Source of the DNA: a virus
DNA: 30,061 bases
Virus record (IMG/VR): IMGVR_UViG_3300043331_000908
Coordinates: 1-30,061 of that record
Reading direction: 5' to 3' (one strand)
The notes under the pieces: model-generated
Told to the model about the DNA's origin: nothing
What the model saw: the letters and a program-made list of their open reading frames with translations, nothing else
Databases searched by the model: none
Program-made: the position numbers and the translations under genes
Shown here: piece after piece, positions 7,801 to 15,525 of the stretch
Layout: each line of letters starts with the position of its first letter
How positions within the stretch are numbered: the stretch's first letter is position 1

Positions 7801-8973
7801 GTTTCGGATTGCCTGCTCCATCTCCGCCAGGATGCCGTTGTGCTCGTCGGCAATGCGCTCCTGGTCGTGGCGCAGGCGCTCCACACGACCTGAAGTACGG
7901 TTCAAGAGCCGGTCGCTGGCGCCGGAGGCGACGGACTGCAATTCCTCCAGCGGCAGGTTCTCGACCTCGGCATGCGGGCGCGACCGCTCGACCACCGTGC
8001 GCCGAAGGAACGCCTGCGCCTCGTCGCCGGCCTCCGCAGCCGTGCGGCGCACACCGCCGCCAGAACGCTCCAGCTGCTCCAGGATGCGCTGCTCCAGCGC
8101 CTCTATGGTCTCGCGCGCGCCCCTCCTGACGGGGCTCCCGAGGAAGGTGCGCGACAACCCCAGCGCACTGCCACGCACCAGCGAGCCACCGCCGGCCGGC
8201 GTGAAGTCGGGTATGCCGGCGGCCTGGAGCTCCGCCTCCACCGTGCGGGCGCGGTTGCCAGTCTCGGCCCGCCAGGCCCGGTAGGCGTTGCGGAAGGGTG
8301 CGGCGACGGCGCCCGCGGCGCTGATGCTCATGCGCAGGAGCGGGCCGGCGATCGCGCCGCCCACCCCGTGCTCGAAAGCACCGCTGATGCGGTCCTCGAG
8401 ATTGCCGCTCTCCGCGCTGCCGAACCCGTAGGTGGCACCGAACGCGGCACCCACGCGCGAAGCGTCGTAAAGCTGGCGGCCGTAGGAGGCTGCCGCCGTG
8501 GCCGGCGGGGTGAACACCCGGTTGCCGAGGAACACCTGGCCGGCGCGCGCGGGCGCCATCAGGAGCCCGCCGGCGATATCGCCGGGCAGGGTCCCGAGCC
8601 CCAGGTTGCCGCGCTCGATGTTGAACTGCCGGCGAACGACGTCGCGCTCGAAACGCCAGCTGCGACGGAACGGGTTGACGGTGGCCAGGATCTCCGGCGT
8701 GAACCCGAGGCCGGCCATCTCGCCGACCGTGGCCCCGGTGTAGCCCAGCGGCCTCTCGCGCACGCGACGGCGGGCCTCGGTATCGACCTCGCGCCGGTAG
8801 CGCTGCTCGTCGGTCTCGCCCTCGGGCGTCTCGCTGCCCGTCGCGGGCACCAGGCCGCGGCGCCGGGCTTCCGACAGCAGAGGCTTCATGTCGTCGGGCA
8901 GCATGCCGCGACGCTCAGCCTCCAGAAGCAATTGCAGCCGGTCCGGCTCCTCCTGGACTCCTGGCTCGGCCAT
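4870..8973 (-). CDS. Very large internal virion (ejection) protein with C-terminal HExxH metallopeptidase-like domain
   Basis: At 1367 aa this is the biggest gene in the window. Residues about 15-45 carry two 'AERRG(M/L)(L/V)P' helices seen at the start of large phage virion proteins. Residues about 130-235 are Gly/Ala-rich and hydrophobic, suited to membrane insertion. A long coiled coil covers about 345-460. Another hydrophobic stretch is near 985-1020 (TLGVLYHASLPALITTAAGM). Near the C terminus, residues 1275-1279 are HEVEH (bases 5137-5151) inside TALHEVEHLAQ, followed about 45 residues later by GEYLARRAE. This resembles the metallopeptidase-like domains attached to polyvalent phage proteins. 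Position between a 524-aa coiled-coil protein and the tail fibre fits a P22/T7-type DNA-ejection protein that enters the host. Protease activity is inferred. Confidence 0.8.
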   Translation of the reverse strand: MAEPGVQEEPDRLQLLLEAERRGMLPDDMKPLLSEARRRGLVPATGSETPEGETDEQRYRREVDTEARRRVRERPLGYTGATVGEMAGLGFTPEILATVNPFRRSWRFERDVVRRQFNIERGNLGLGTLPGDIAGGLLMAPARAGQVFLGNRVFTPPATAAASYGRQLYDASRVGAAFGATYGFGSAESGNLEDRISGAFEHGVGGAIAGPLLRMSISAAGAVAAPFRNAYRAWRAETGNRARTVEAELQAAGIPDFTPAGGGSLVRGSALGLSRTFLGSPVRRGARETIEALEQRILEQLERSGGGVRRTAAEAGDEAQAFLRRTVVERSRPHAEVENLPLEELQSVASGASDRLLNRTSGRVERLRHDQERIADEHNGILAEMEQAIRNLDRFRTGRTDAAGRPGYRDVPERHELERRLADLDRRRARLRSEYERLDAEQARLGRDQRTEPTLEGRRASYPTAFDAAYEDLRRQAPEVSPKILGVRMPQRERPVPKPRTEGRYPETEIEDIVAAWEAAIGPQGVTAASRRLPETLSQFIRARGGIRDTQGEVRAMIGGITGHGRLINNRRGLELDEIGELAHQAGFFQQRPSPNELLAALDDDLRGNPMVRLSDQDALMALRENQAIVTDLDRLGVAGARSADEVRSILRAEVREVPQPPAPPEDLSIYRPTATAQLLDDIAREARGRGQLPGYRDGHLFDENGRVHADILAWLRPRLGDEVTAMLAYYSEARARNLATPGLQGARDSATAIGRAIRDARERGNFPAETRGESEALLDRLYAAVRQDISVAARRSGPEGEVYADLSERVDAAYRELMRNVRQPLGRIMGENVDPVAAIGQLVRATQAGGDMRLLRAFYRVVEEKGTRELATSLLLHNMAEGGLAGFLRSYRGLSEDARRLMFAGGARELGARLDILARAGGRLEAFLETSRPGYMVNPTRWLGTGNLTLGVLYHASLPALITTAAGMSAASRILSSRAFGRWLRHVPVERGPLSEAWSRHGSRLRAILTEDLGLNETAAAAVVSAVSPARAEAAAPLQDRFERPAPRRRNAGKGSIEEIGTEATGQHNVLRRLVRGLVGAGDRTLEDTSRDAQRLVRGDPTMTDEEKQNLVGSIGFGGTVIGRVGAANLAAAGRPTAERVLRLAQRMERDGRDIREIRRSANRVIATEDPRLGGLVRLPDGQWGIEIANDRAVFTPPPRSFFPHLPGPTVRLSQVFRDPEIDAAYPRLGSTVDVTFNPSLRSSQAFGPGMRGPGSPAAVEIAPQHRNIDTALHEVEHLAQVIERFPIGANSQWFADGGPLAHMRLPNERPVDTYMRALGEYLARRAERPNRLTPEGRGLMTGVERRARPLNIPEGLLIFYDPPGR

Positions 8974-10548
8974 CTATGGGTTGATCCCCAGCCGGCGCCG
9001 CAGCTCCTCGTCCGACAGACCACGCACGTCTGGGTTGGTGGGCGGCACCCGCCCCGGCGGCGGTTGTGTCTCGGGCGTCCTTCTGCGCCCCGACCGGGCT
9101 TCCTCCGCCTCGCGGCGCAGCCGCTCCACCGTGCGCGCGTGATAGGCCAGCTGGTCCTCGAACTCAGCCCGCTCCGATTGCGTGAGTGGCCGGCCGCGGG
9201 CTGCCAGCAGCTGCCGGTACATCTGGCGCATGGCGTTGATCCGGAACCCCGCCACCTCGTGCGTGTCGCCGGCACGCGGGGTGTACATCTCCAGGATGCG
9301 GCCCTGCTCGGCCTGGCCGATCTGCCGGCCCGACAGCGCGTAGGTCAGCTGCAGCGCGGCATGCCGGGCCGACTCGAACGCCTCGTAGGCGCGCGGGCTG
9401 ATGTACTGGCCGCCCCACCAGTGGCCAGCGACCCGCTCCGTAAGGGGAATGGCATGACTGGTGTCGAGCGTGCCGTCCTGGCGCGCGGTGCCGGCCAGCA
9501 GCGAGAACACCTGGTCGAGCCTGCGGACCTGGACCTGCATCGCCTCCGGCGTAACGGGGTTGCGAGGATCGACATCGCGGCCCTCGCCGCGCACGATGCG
9601 CCGCTCGCCCTCCGCCGTGATCTCGTAGCGGTTGCCGGGTCCCGGCGGCGAGACGAGGCCCAGCCGGCGCTCCACCGACAGCCGGCGCAGGGCACGGATT
9701 TGCGCCTCGTTGTAGCCGAGGCCCCTGAGCTCGTCCTCGTCCGGCAGGTTGGTCCGCCGGCGGCGCTCCTGCACCTGCTGGATCAGCGACGGCGCGTCCT
9801 CGAAATTGCGCGGCCCGCCGAACACGGTGTGCACGATGCCGCCCGGCACGTTCTCCCGCTCCCACTGCTCGCGGGTGGGGTTGGCCCCCAGACGCTCGGT
9901 GAATTGCTCGTAGAGCAGCCGCAGGCGCCGAGTCTCCGCATCGTGGCCGCGCGCCTCGGAGCGCTCTCTGAGCGCGTCGATGTTGGCCTGGCTGCCGTAG
10001 TAGCGCGTGCGCGCGTCCGGCACCTGGCTGATGATGAAGTCGAGCGCCCGGTCGTAATCCTCGACCGTCGATGTCTCCCTGTTGAGCCGCACGCCGCTGC
10101 GCTCCAGCGCGCTCGAAAGGTTCGGCGTGTTGAAGATGAGGTCGATGGAGTCGCGCGAGCGGAAGGTGCGGTCCGGGTTGCGCCTGATCTCCCACGCCCG
10201 GTTGGCGGTGCGGATGGCAGCCTCGTTGCGCTCCCGGCGCTCGGCTTCCTCCCCCGCCCTGCGGTCGGCCGACTGCAGCAGCCGCAGCCGCTCCTGGTCG
10301 CGGCCCTCGGCCGACGTTCTCAGCCGCTCGTCGATGTCGACCCGGCGCTGGTTGAGCCCGAACTCCTGCAGCCACTTGTCGCGGTCGAAGCGCATGCGCT
10401 CGTCCTGGCGCTCGAGCTCGGCGATCTTCAGCTGCGAGCCCGTGTACTGCTGGATGCCGCGCTCCAGCGGCCCGAAGTCGAGCTTGGCGTTGGCCGGGTA
10501 CTCGAAGCCCGGCAGACGAACGAGGGGAAGCGCGGAGCCGGTCGGCAT
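8974..10548 (-). CDS. Helical internal virion protein, probable ejection component
   Basis: The 524-aa protein is almost wholly charged helix. A coiled coil runs from about residue 35 to 120 (ELERQDERMRFDRDKWLQEF onward), a globular helical middle follows, and a second coiled coil at about 450-490 leads to a Pro-rich tail ending in the short helix DEELRRRLGINP. It lies directly before the giant ejection-like protein, its stop next to that gene's start, and after a smaller Gly/Ala-rich protein. That three-gene order resembles the ejection-protein set of P22-like phages (gp7, gp20, gp16), although I see no direct sequence match. ATG at 10548 is preferred to GTG one codon upstream because it gives a TGATG overlap with the preceding stop. 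Confidence 0.75.
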   Translation of the reverse strand: MPTGSALPLVRLPGFEYPANAKLDFGPLERGIQQYTGSQLKIAELERQDERMRFDRDKWLQEFGLNQRRVDIDERLRTSAEGRDQERLRLLQSADRRAGEEAERRERNEAAIRTANRAWEIRRNPDRTFRSRDSIDLIFNTPNLSSALERSGVRLNRETSTVEDYDRALDFIISQVPDARTRYYGSQANIDALRERSEARGHDAETRRLRLLYEQFTERLGANPTREQWERENVPGGIVHTVFGGPRNFEDAPSLIQQVQERRRRTNLPDEDELRGLGYNEAQIRALRRLSVERRLGLVSPPGPGNRYEITAEGERRIVRGEGRDVDPRNPVTPEAMQVQVRRLDQVFSLLAGTARQDGTLDTSHAIPLTERVAGHWWGGQYISPRAYEAFESARHAALQLTYALSGRQIGQAEQGRILEMYTPRAGDTHEVAGFRINAMRQMYRQLLAARGRPLTQSERAEFEDQLAYHARTVERLRREAEEARSGRRRTPETQPPPGRVPPTNPDVRGLSDEELRRRLGINP

Positions 10549-11225
10549 CACAGGTAGCCCCAGTTGGCGAAGCTGCTTCCGCCGCTGCCGCCGCCGCCCG
10601 GCGTGCCAGTCGTCCTGGGCCGCAGCACGTTGGCGAGATTGACCCCCGTGTAGAGCTGTGCGCCGACGCCGGCGACGCCGATCAGGTTGTTGATCGCCGT
10701 GCTCCGGTTAGCCGCCATCGCGTTGGCGAAGCTCTGCTCCAGCCCGGCGAGCTGCTGGCCGGTGGCAAAGCGCGCATCTCCGGCCCGGCCGCGCACGCCG
10801 GCGGCGCCGGCCGCGGCCTGCATGCCCTGGTTGCCGCCGGCGAACAGACGGTCGAGATAGCCGGTGTAGTTGCTGACGCCTGCTTCTGTGGCCGCCCGGT
10901 AGCCGGCGCCGGTGAGCCCACTGGCGGCCACGTTGCGCGACACGCCGCGAACGGCCCGGTTGGCCATCTCCGTGAAGATCGGATCGGACGTGTAGACGCC
11001 CTGCGCCCGCGTCCTCGCCTCGGCGCCGTTGAGCCCCATGAGGTCGGCCCAGAACTGGTTGGCCTGCGATCCGGTCTGAACGAACGGCTGGAAATAGCCC
11101 TCGGCACGGTCGTACTCCCCGAGCGCGCCCGTGAGCCCGCGGTCCAGCTCGCCGCGGCTGCGTTCGCGCCCGGCAGTGAGGTCACGGCGCGCGGATGCGC
11201 CGGTGAAGTCCTCCCAGAACCCGAT
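10548..11225 (-). CDS. Small internal virion/ejection protein apparently starting at ATC
   Basis: The frame read back from the stop is open far beyond the first ATG (11039) and encodes a sensible N terminus: GFWEDFTGASARRDLTAGRE, then a helix and GYFQPFVQTGSQANQFWADL. No in-frame ATG, GTG or TTG exists upstream of 11039. The only codon with a ribosome site is ATC at 11223-11225, with AGGAG about eight bases before it, and 'M-G-F-W-x-D-x-x-T-G' is a common way for such phage proteins to begin. A GTG at 11228-11230 is in another frame. From ATC the product is 225 aa, Gly/Ala-rich in the C-terminal half. From ATG it would be 163 aa with no ribosome site. Role by position: the first of three probable ejection proteins. 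Confidence 0.7.
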   Translation of the reverse strand: MGFWEDFTGASARRDLTAGRERSRGELDRGLTGALGEYDRAEGYFQPFVQTGSQANQFWADLMGLNGAEARTRAQGVYTSDPIFTEMANRAVRGVSRNVAASGLTGAGYRAATEAGVSNYTGYLDRLFAGGNQGMQAAAGAAGVRGRAGDARFATGQQLAGLEQSFANAMAANRSTAINNLIGVAGVGAQLYTGVNLANVLRPRTTGTPGGGGSGGSSFANWGYL

Positions 11226-11247
11226 GACACGCTCTCCTGTCTGAAGC

Positions 11248-11904
11248 TCAGCGCCAGTAGGCCGAGCACCCCGAGATGACGGCGCCCGACAGCTCTATGT
11301 CGCGCGGGCTCGCCGCCGGCACGCCGGAGGCGGACGCGAACGCCGCCTTGAAAGTGGTCGGCGCCTCCGCGTCGCCGGTGACGCCCAGATAGCCCCAGGT
11401 GATCGCCGCAGGGCCTCGGTTGCCGACAGCCGCGATGACGGCGTTGGACGGCACGGAGAGGTCCAGCACCGACGGGCTGGCGTGGTTGGAGGCCACCGCC
11501 CCGGGCGTCTGCGACAGCAGATTGTAGACCGCCCACACCCCCAGCGCCCCGGCGTCCATGTCGGCGCCGCCCGGCTTGTTGAACGCCACCGTGACGGAGC
11601 CGCCAGTGGGCCTCGCCACGGACCACAGCTGTGCCCGGGTGATGAGACCGGTGGCCGGCGACGTGACAGCGAGGGTAGCGGCGGCCCCGTCCACCGTGCA
11701 CGCCGTTGGCGACTCGCCCTGGGCCGTGATGCACGCCGCGCCCACCACGATCAGGCGCGAGGGATGCTCCGGCCCCAGGTCGATGGTGGTCGAGTAGGTA
11801 CGGACGTTGATCGTGTCCGAGAACAGCGAGCCGCGAAAGGAGAGGATCGGCACTGCCGCACCTCTTCCGACCCCGAAGCCCGCCAGCTGGTTGACCGTCA
11901 GCAT
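11248..11904 (-). CDS. Beta-rich virion protein, unknown function
   Basis: The 218-aa product is rich in Ala, Gly, Val, Thr and Ser with alternating strand pattern (for example STTIDLGPEHPSRLIVVGAA and GGSVTVAFN). That is typical of a beta-sandwich virion surface or tail protein. I recognise no named family. It starts inside the stop of the preceding gene (TGATG) and lies between the 221-aa beta-rich protein and the ejection set, so it is probably a decoration or tail accessory protein. No signal peptide or membrane helix is seen. Confidence 0.75.
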   Translation of the reverse strand: MLTVNQLAGFGVGRGAAVPILSFRGSLFSDTINVRTYSTTIDLGPEHPSRLIVVGAACITAQGESPTACTVDGAAATLAVTSPATGLITRAQLWSVARPTGGSVTVAFNKPGGADMDAGALGVWAVYNLLSQTPGAVASNHASPSVLDLSVPSNAVIAAVGNRGPAAITWGYLGVTGDAEAPTTFKAAFASASGVPAASPRDIELSGAVISGCSAYWR

Positions 11905-12569
11905 CAGGCGTCGTTGCCGGCGTTGACGCCGTAGAGCAGCTTGACGCCGATCAGCTTGGCGTCGGCCGTGAAGGTGTCGGAGCCGTCCGCAGCGTTGCGC
12001 CCGATGGCGAAGTCCACAAGATCGCCGTCAGCCGGGCTGCCGCTGGGCGTGAAGGCGCTGGTCGTTATGATGTGCACGTCGCTGGCGGCGAGGAACGTAT
12101 CGACCGCGCCGCCGAAGTTGGAGAACGAGGCATCGATGGCATCGTCGTTCCCGGCGGCGTGGCCGCTGACGAACCAGTTGACGTTGCCGGAGCCGGACGC
12201 GGCCGTCCAATATATCTCGACGGCAATGGCGCCCTCGTCCCAGCTCTTCGGCATGCCGATCAGGAAGTGCGCCGTCTCCTGCGTGCTCTGGTCGAAATCG
12301 AGCGTGGTGAGCGGCAGGCCGCTCGATGGCAGGTCCACCGTGACCGGCTCGGGCCCGTTCGTCGTCCTGGGCAGCATGGCGGTCGCCGGCACCCAGATCG
12401 AATGCGTGCCCTGCGCCAGCTTGGTGCCGAGCCCTCCGGCGGCATTGCCAGCCGCCTCGTTGAAGGCATCGATCAGGCGCTTCAGCACCCGGTACCAGGT
12501 CGAAGTCGGCTTGCGGACATCGTCGACCAGCGCTTCCGCGGCCGTCGGCACCGGCACCGGGTCGGCCAT
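11904..12569 (-). CDS. Tail/neck-associated virion protein with beta-rich C-terminal domain
   Basis: The 221-aa product has a helical N terminus (residues 10-45, with WYRVLKRLIDAFNEAAGNAA) and a beta-rich domain from about residue 55 (HSIWVPATAMLPRTTNGPEP) to the end. The 'IWVPA…M' phrase recurs in phage proteins that carry carbohydrate-binding-like or decoration domains, but I cannot name a family. It begins one base after the stop of the gp10-like gene and overlaps the next gene by one base. The helical N terminus may attach the protein to the tail neck, leaving the beta domain exposed; that is inference. Confidence 0.75.
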   Translation of the reverse strand: MADPVPVPTAAEALVDDVRKPTSTWYRVLKRLIDAFNEAAGNAAGGLGTKLAQGTHSIWVPATAMLPRTTNGPEPVTVDLPSSGLPLTTLDFDQSTQETAHFLIGMPKSWDEGAIAVEIYWTAASGSGNVNWFVSGHAAGNDDAIDASFSNFGGAVDTFLAASDVHIITTSAFTPSGSPADGDLVDFAIGRNAADGSDTFTADAKLIGVKLLYGVNAGNDA

Positions 12570-12570
12570 G

Positions 12571-14031
12571 TCAGCGCAGAGGCTCCGCCTCGATCGCCAT
12601 GCCCTGGATGCCCTTCACGACGCTGGCGAAGGAGGACAGGCGCACCGACAGGCCGTGGTGGTCGAAGCGCCCGAGCCCACGCAGGGGCGGCACCCGCACC
12701 CAGCGCTGACCCTCGGCCCCGAGCCGGATCTGACGCTGTGCCGCCCACGACAGCCCCCCGTCGCGCGTGTAGTCGAAGAACAGGATCGGGTTCTCCAGGT
12801 CTGGATCGTCGCTGTTGACGCCGACCCCCGTCAACACGTCGAGATGCAATGCGCCGACCTTGAACTTTTTCGGCCACATGTGGATGGGCGGCGGCACAAT
12901 CTGCCACTGGATCGGATCGCCGACCTCGTCGAGCACGTCCTTGCGCGACGAATAGAGCCGGTTGGTCGCGTGGTCGCCGAAGATCGTCATGCCGGCGAAG
13001 TAGGCGTGAGGCCCGCAGCGCCAGCGGTCGCGGCCCCAGCTGCGGCGTGTGTGCCACTGCCCCGGCGAGATCGAGGTGTCGTATACCCGCGTCCAGCTCG
13101 AGCCCGATATCTGATAGAACGTGTGCTCGACCTCGGTCCAGGCGGCCGAGCGAATGGTCCTGGGATCGGGCTCGCTCTTGACCAGCCGGTCCACCTCCTC
13201 GGTCGATATCTTGAGAGGCGTGAAGCCGTCGAGCACATAGATGCCGGCGTACTGGCCCTTGTGATCGGTCGCGGCCCAGATCACGGAGTCGGCGAGCTTG
13301 CGGTCGAAGAGCACCGTGATCTTCTGCATCGATCCGGCCGCGTAGCAGCCCATGTCGATGGAATGCCCGCGGTTGAACGGCGCCTCCGCACTGCCGCCCA
13401 GCTGCCAGAACTCCAGGCTCTTGGGCCCGGCAAAGATGGCATCGGGGCCCCGCGTTGTGCCCATCACCAGCCCGTCGGCGTTGACGTTGGCCTCGATCAG
13501 GTCCAGCGGGTCGATCAGGACATCGTTCACGTCGGTGTAGAAGATGCGCCCGTCCGGGATTAGGAAGATCAGAAAACCGCCCTTCTCGATCACCGCGATC
13601 GGCGGCGGCAGGTCCGGATCGGCACCGGGCGTCAGCACCCCGCCTTCATAGATGAAATAGAGCCCGTCGCAGACGATGGCCACCTGCCGGTCCGGGAACT
13701 TGCGGTTGGCCGCCATCGTCACCAGGCCGTCGGCCGTGATGCCGCCGACGAACGTCGCCGGTCCGCCGGCCGCGCTCGACGTGAACAGCCTGCGGCCCGC
13801 GACCGTCAGCAGCTCGGTGTCGAGGTCGAGCATGGCGCGCACGCCATCGTTCGTGTCGCTGCCCAATGTTGCGAAGTCGACCAGCCCGGGCGAGGCGTAG
13901 GCGGCGAACGGCGTCTTGCCGCTCTCGCCGCGGCTTTCCAGGTAGGCGTTGACGAACTCGGCAATACCCTCCTGGCCGGTGCGGCCGACGTTGGAGCCCT
14001 TGCCGAACGAGATCGGTACCGGCTCAGCCAT
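12571..14031 (-). CDS. P22 gp10-like packaged-DNA stabilisation (tail accessory) protein
   Basis: The 486-aa product is close in length to P22 gp10 (about 470 aa). It shares features I associate with that family: an N-terminal NVGRTGQEGIAEFVNAYLES segment, and repeated beta-propeller-like strands with short Trp/Tyr phrases (YQISGSSWTRVYD, PGQWHTRRSWGRDRW). In P22, gp10 sits below gp4 on the portal and helps close the neck after DNA packaging. The gene follows the gp4-like gene directly with an 8-base overlap, the same order as in P22. Assignment is from pattern, length and order together. Confidence 0.82.
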   Translation of the reverse strand: MAEPVPISFGKGSNVGRTGQEGIAEFVNAYLESRGESGKTPFAAYASPGLVDFATLGSDTNDGVRAMLDLDTELLTVAGRRLFTSSAAGGPATFVGGITADGLVTMAANRKFPDRQVAIVCDGLYFIYEGGVLTPGADPDLPPPIAVIEKGGFLIFLIPDGRIFYTDVNDVLIDPLDLIEANVNADGLVMGTTRGPDAIFAGPKSLEFWQLGGSAEAPFNRGHSIDMGCYAAGSMQKITVLFDRKLADSVIWAATDHKGQYAGIYVLDGFTPLKISTEEVDRLVKSEPDPRTIRSAAWTEVEHTFYQISGSSWTRVYDTSISPGQWHTRRSWGRDRWRCGPHAYFAGMTIFGDHATNRLYSSRKDVLDEVGDPIQWQIVPPPIHMWPKKFKVGALHLDVLTGVGVNSDDPDLENPILFFDYTRDGGLSWAAQRQIRLGAEGQRWVRVPPLRGLGRFDHHGLSVRLSSFASVVKGIQGMAIEAEPLR

Positions 14032-14596
14032 TGCGGGCCGGTCCCGACAGGCGATCCTCCTGACGCGGCAGATCGGAGCCGGACAGCGGGATGCGGTAGA
14101 AGTTGGCGAAGATCGCCTGCCACCCCTTCACCGCGTTGCGTGTCACCATGCCAGGAATGTTGTCGATGCCCAGCAGCGGGGCGAGCTGCAGGGCGAGCAG
14201 CGCCGTGACCCCCTGCTCGTACCGGGCCTCGAAAGGCAGCAGCGTGAAGATCAGGGAGACGGTGCCGCTCGCCGTGGCGTTGATCGTCAGCGTGACCGTT
14301 TTCCTGCGGTGGTCGATGCTTTTGATGCGCGCCGCGTCCGGTATGCCGGTGCCGAAGACGTTCATGCCCCTGGCCAGCGCCTCGGTTTCGACCTGTGTCA
14401 CCTCGGGCGAGCCAGCCGCCGTGGTGCCCCCCAGCGTCTGGTCGACCGTATTGAGGTTGTGCGTCGCCCAGTCCGCGATCATGGCCTCCAGCGTGTCGAG
14501 GCCGACCTGCGCCTCGTTCGGCGTCGGCTGCTCGTTGATGTCGATGGCCTGCAGCGCACGGAATGCGCGGGTGACGATCTCCTGGGCGGTTGCCAT
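14024..14596 (-). CDS. P22 gp4-like tail accessory factor with an inserted beta-rich segment
   Basis: The 190-aa protein has the helical core expected of the P22 gp4 family. Residues 2-55 contain EIVTRAFRALQAIDINEQPT and DTLEAMIADWA; residues 121-168 contain PFEARYEQGVTALLALQLAP and a helix with GWQAIFANFY. gp4 binds the portal ring after packaging and starts neck assembly. Between the halves, residues about 58-120 hold a beta-rich insert with FGTGIPDAARIKSID and KTVTLTINATASGTVSL, absent from P22 gp4 itself as I remember it (166 aa). Start is ATG at 14596, inside the previous gene's TAA (TAATG). Order between the LamG-like protein and gp10 supports the call. Confidence 0.82.
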   Translation of the reverse strand: MATAQEIVTRAFRALQAIDINEQPTPNEAQVGLDTLEAMIADWATHNLNTVDQTLGGTTAAGSPEVTQVETEALARGMNVFGTGIPDAARIKSIDHRRKTVTLTINATASGTVSLIFTLLPFEARYEQGVTALLALQLAPLLGIDNIPGMVTRNAVKGWQAIFANFYRIPLSGSDLPRQEDRLSGPARNG

Positions 14597-15525
14597 TACT
14601 GCACCAGCAAGGTCTTCCTCTCGATTACCAGCCCCGGCTCGACAACAATGCGGCTGAGCTTGGTAGCCGCCTTGCCGGGCGCGCTCACGACGGACAGCCC
14701 CGCCGCGACACCGACCGAGGTCGGAACCTCGAATGCGCCCGCGCCCGCGACCGTTGCCAGCCCGGCGGCGCTTCCGGCACCGCTGCGCAGCGCCATGCCG
14801 ACGCCGGCGACGGCCGCCACGCCGGCCGCGTCGCCGACGCCGATCCCCAGCGGGTTGCTGGGCTGGCGCGCAGCGAAGAAGCCGATGAGATCGAGCAGAA
14901 CGTCGTCGCCGACGACGCCGGCAAAGTACACGCCGCCGTAGCAGCGCGCCGCCGGACCGGCAGAGGTGGCGATGCCGAACATCTGCAGGCCGCTGGTGCC
15001 GGTGGCACCTGCATTGCCTGTGGCACCGGCGGCGAGGTTGATGGCGATACGGCTCGACGCGCCGTTGAATACCTCCACAGCGACGAAATCCACGCCGTTC
15101 GCCGGTGCGGCTCCGGCCGACAGCTCGGTACCGGAAAAGATGCGCAGGTCGCCGCCGCTGATGAAAAGCTGCCCGGCTCCGCCGGCCGACCCGCCCCACA
15201 ATGAGCCATCGGCCGAGGAAAGCCTGCGCCACGCCGACACCCGCGTGAACGGCTGGGACATGGAGCCGGAGACGGTGCGCAGATTGTCGTCGGTAGCGTC
15301 GGCCTCCAGCCACGTGAACCCGCCGCTCGACCGGAAGATGGGCCGCTCTCCTGGCGTCGCCTGCGCCAGATGCAAGTCGTTACCGCTCAGGTCCTCCAGC
15401 AGCCCTACCGCGTCGTCAGCCTCGACGCTGCCCGTCCCATCCTCGTCCTCGGCCATGCTCGCCGGGTCGATGATCCAGAACGCGGCCGGGCCCAGCGCGA
15501 TGACATCGGCCGTATCGAACGGCAT
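14596..15525 (-). CDS. LamG/concanavalin-like virion protein with C-terminal 20-residue Gly/Ala repeats
   Basis: The 309-aa product starts MPFDTADVIALGPAAFWIID. Residues about 38-65 (VGLLEDLSGNDLHLAQATPG) match the strand-turn signature 'D-x-S-G-N-x-x-x-x-x-Q-A' of LamG/concanavalin-like domains, which fill about residues 10-220 and often bind sugars. Residues 229-288 form three successive 20-residue repeats (consensus GxGxAAGxAxVAGxGxx), encoded by bases 14662-14841. A short terminal segment rich in Val, Ile and Glu follows. ATG at 15525 overlaps the upstream stop (TGATG); the longer open frame upstream is a shadow. Likely an exposed head or tail decoration protein. Confidence 0.78.
   Translation of the reverse strand: MPFDTADVIALGPAAFWIIDPASMAEDEDGTGSVEADDAVGLLEDLSGNDLHLAQATPGERPIFRSSGGFTWLEADATDDNLRTVSGSMSQPFTRVSAWRRLSSADGSLWGGSAGGAGQLFISGGDLRIFSGTELSAGAAPANGVDFVAVEVFNGASSRIAINLAAGATGNAGATGTSGLQMFGIATSAGPAARCYGGVYFAGVVGDDVLLDLIGFFAARQPSNPLGIGVGDAAGVAAVAGVGMALRSGAGSAAGLATVAGAGAFEVPTSVGVAAGLSVVSAPGKAATKLSRIVVEPGLVIERKTLLVQ

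Noticed and set aside
7972-10557. Very long plus-strand open frame opposite the two ejection-like genes
   Set aside because: It is antisense to well-formed helical proteins, its translation is Arg/Ala/Pro/Leu-rich without domains, and no ribosome site is seen. High GC creates such shadows.
11037-11039. ATG at 11037-11039 as the start of the small ejection-like gene
   Set aside because: It has no ribosome site and would discard 62 upstream codons that read as normal protein and begin with a typical GFWEDFTG phrase; kept only as an alternative.
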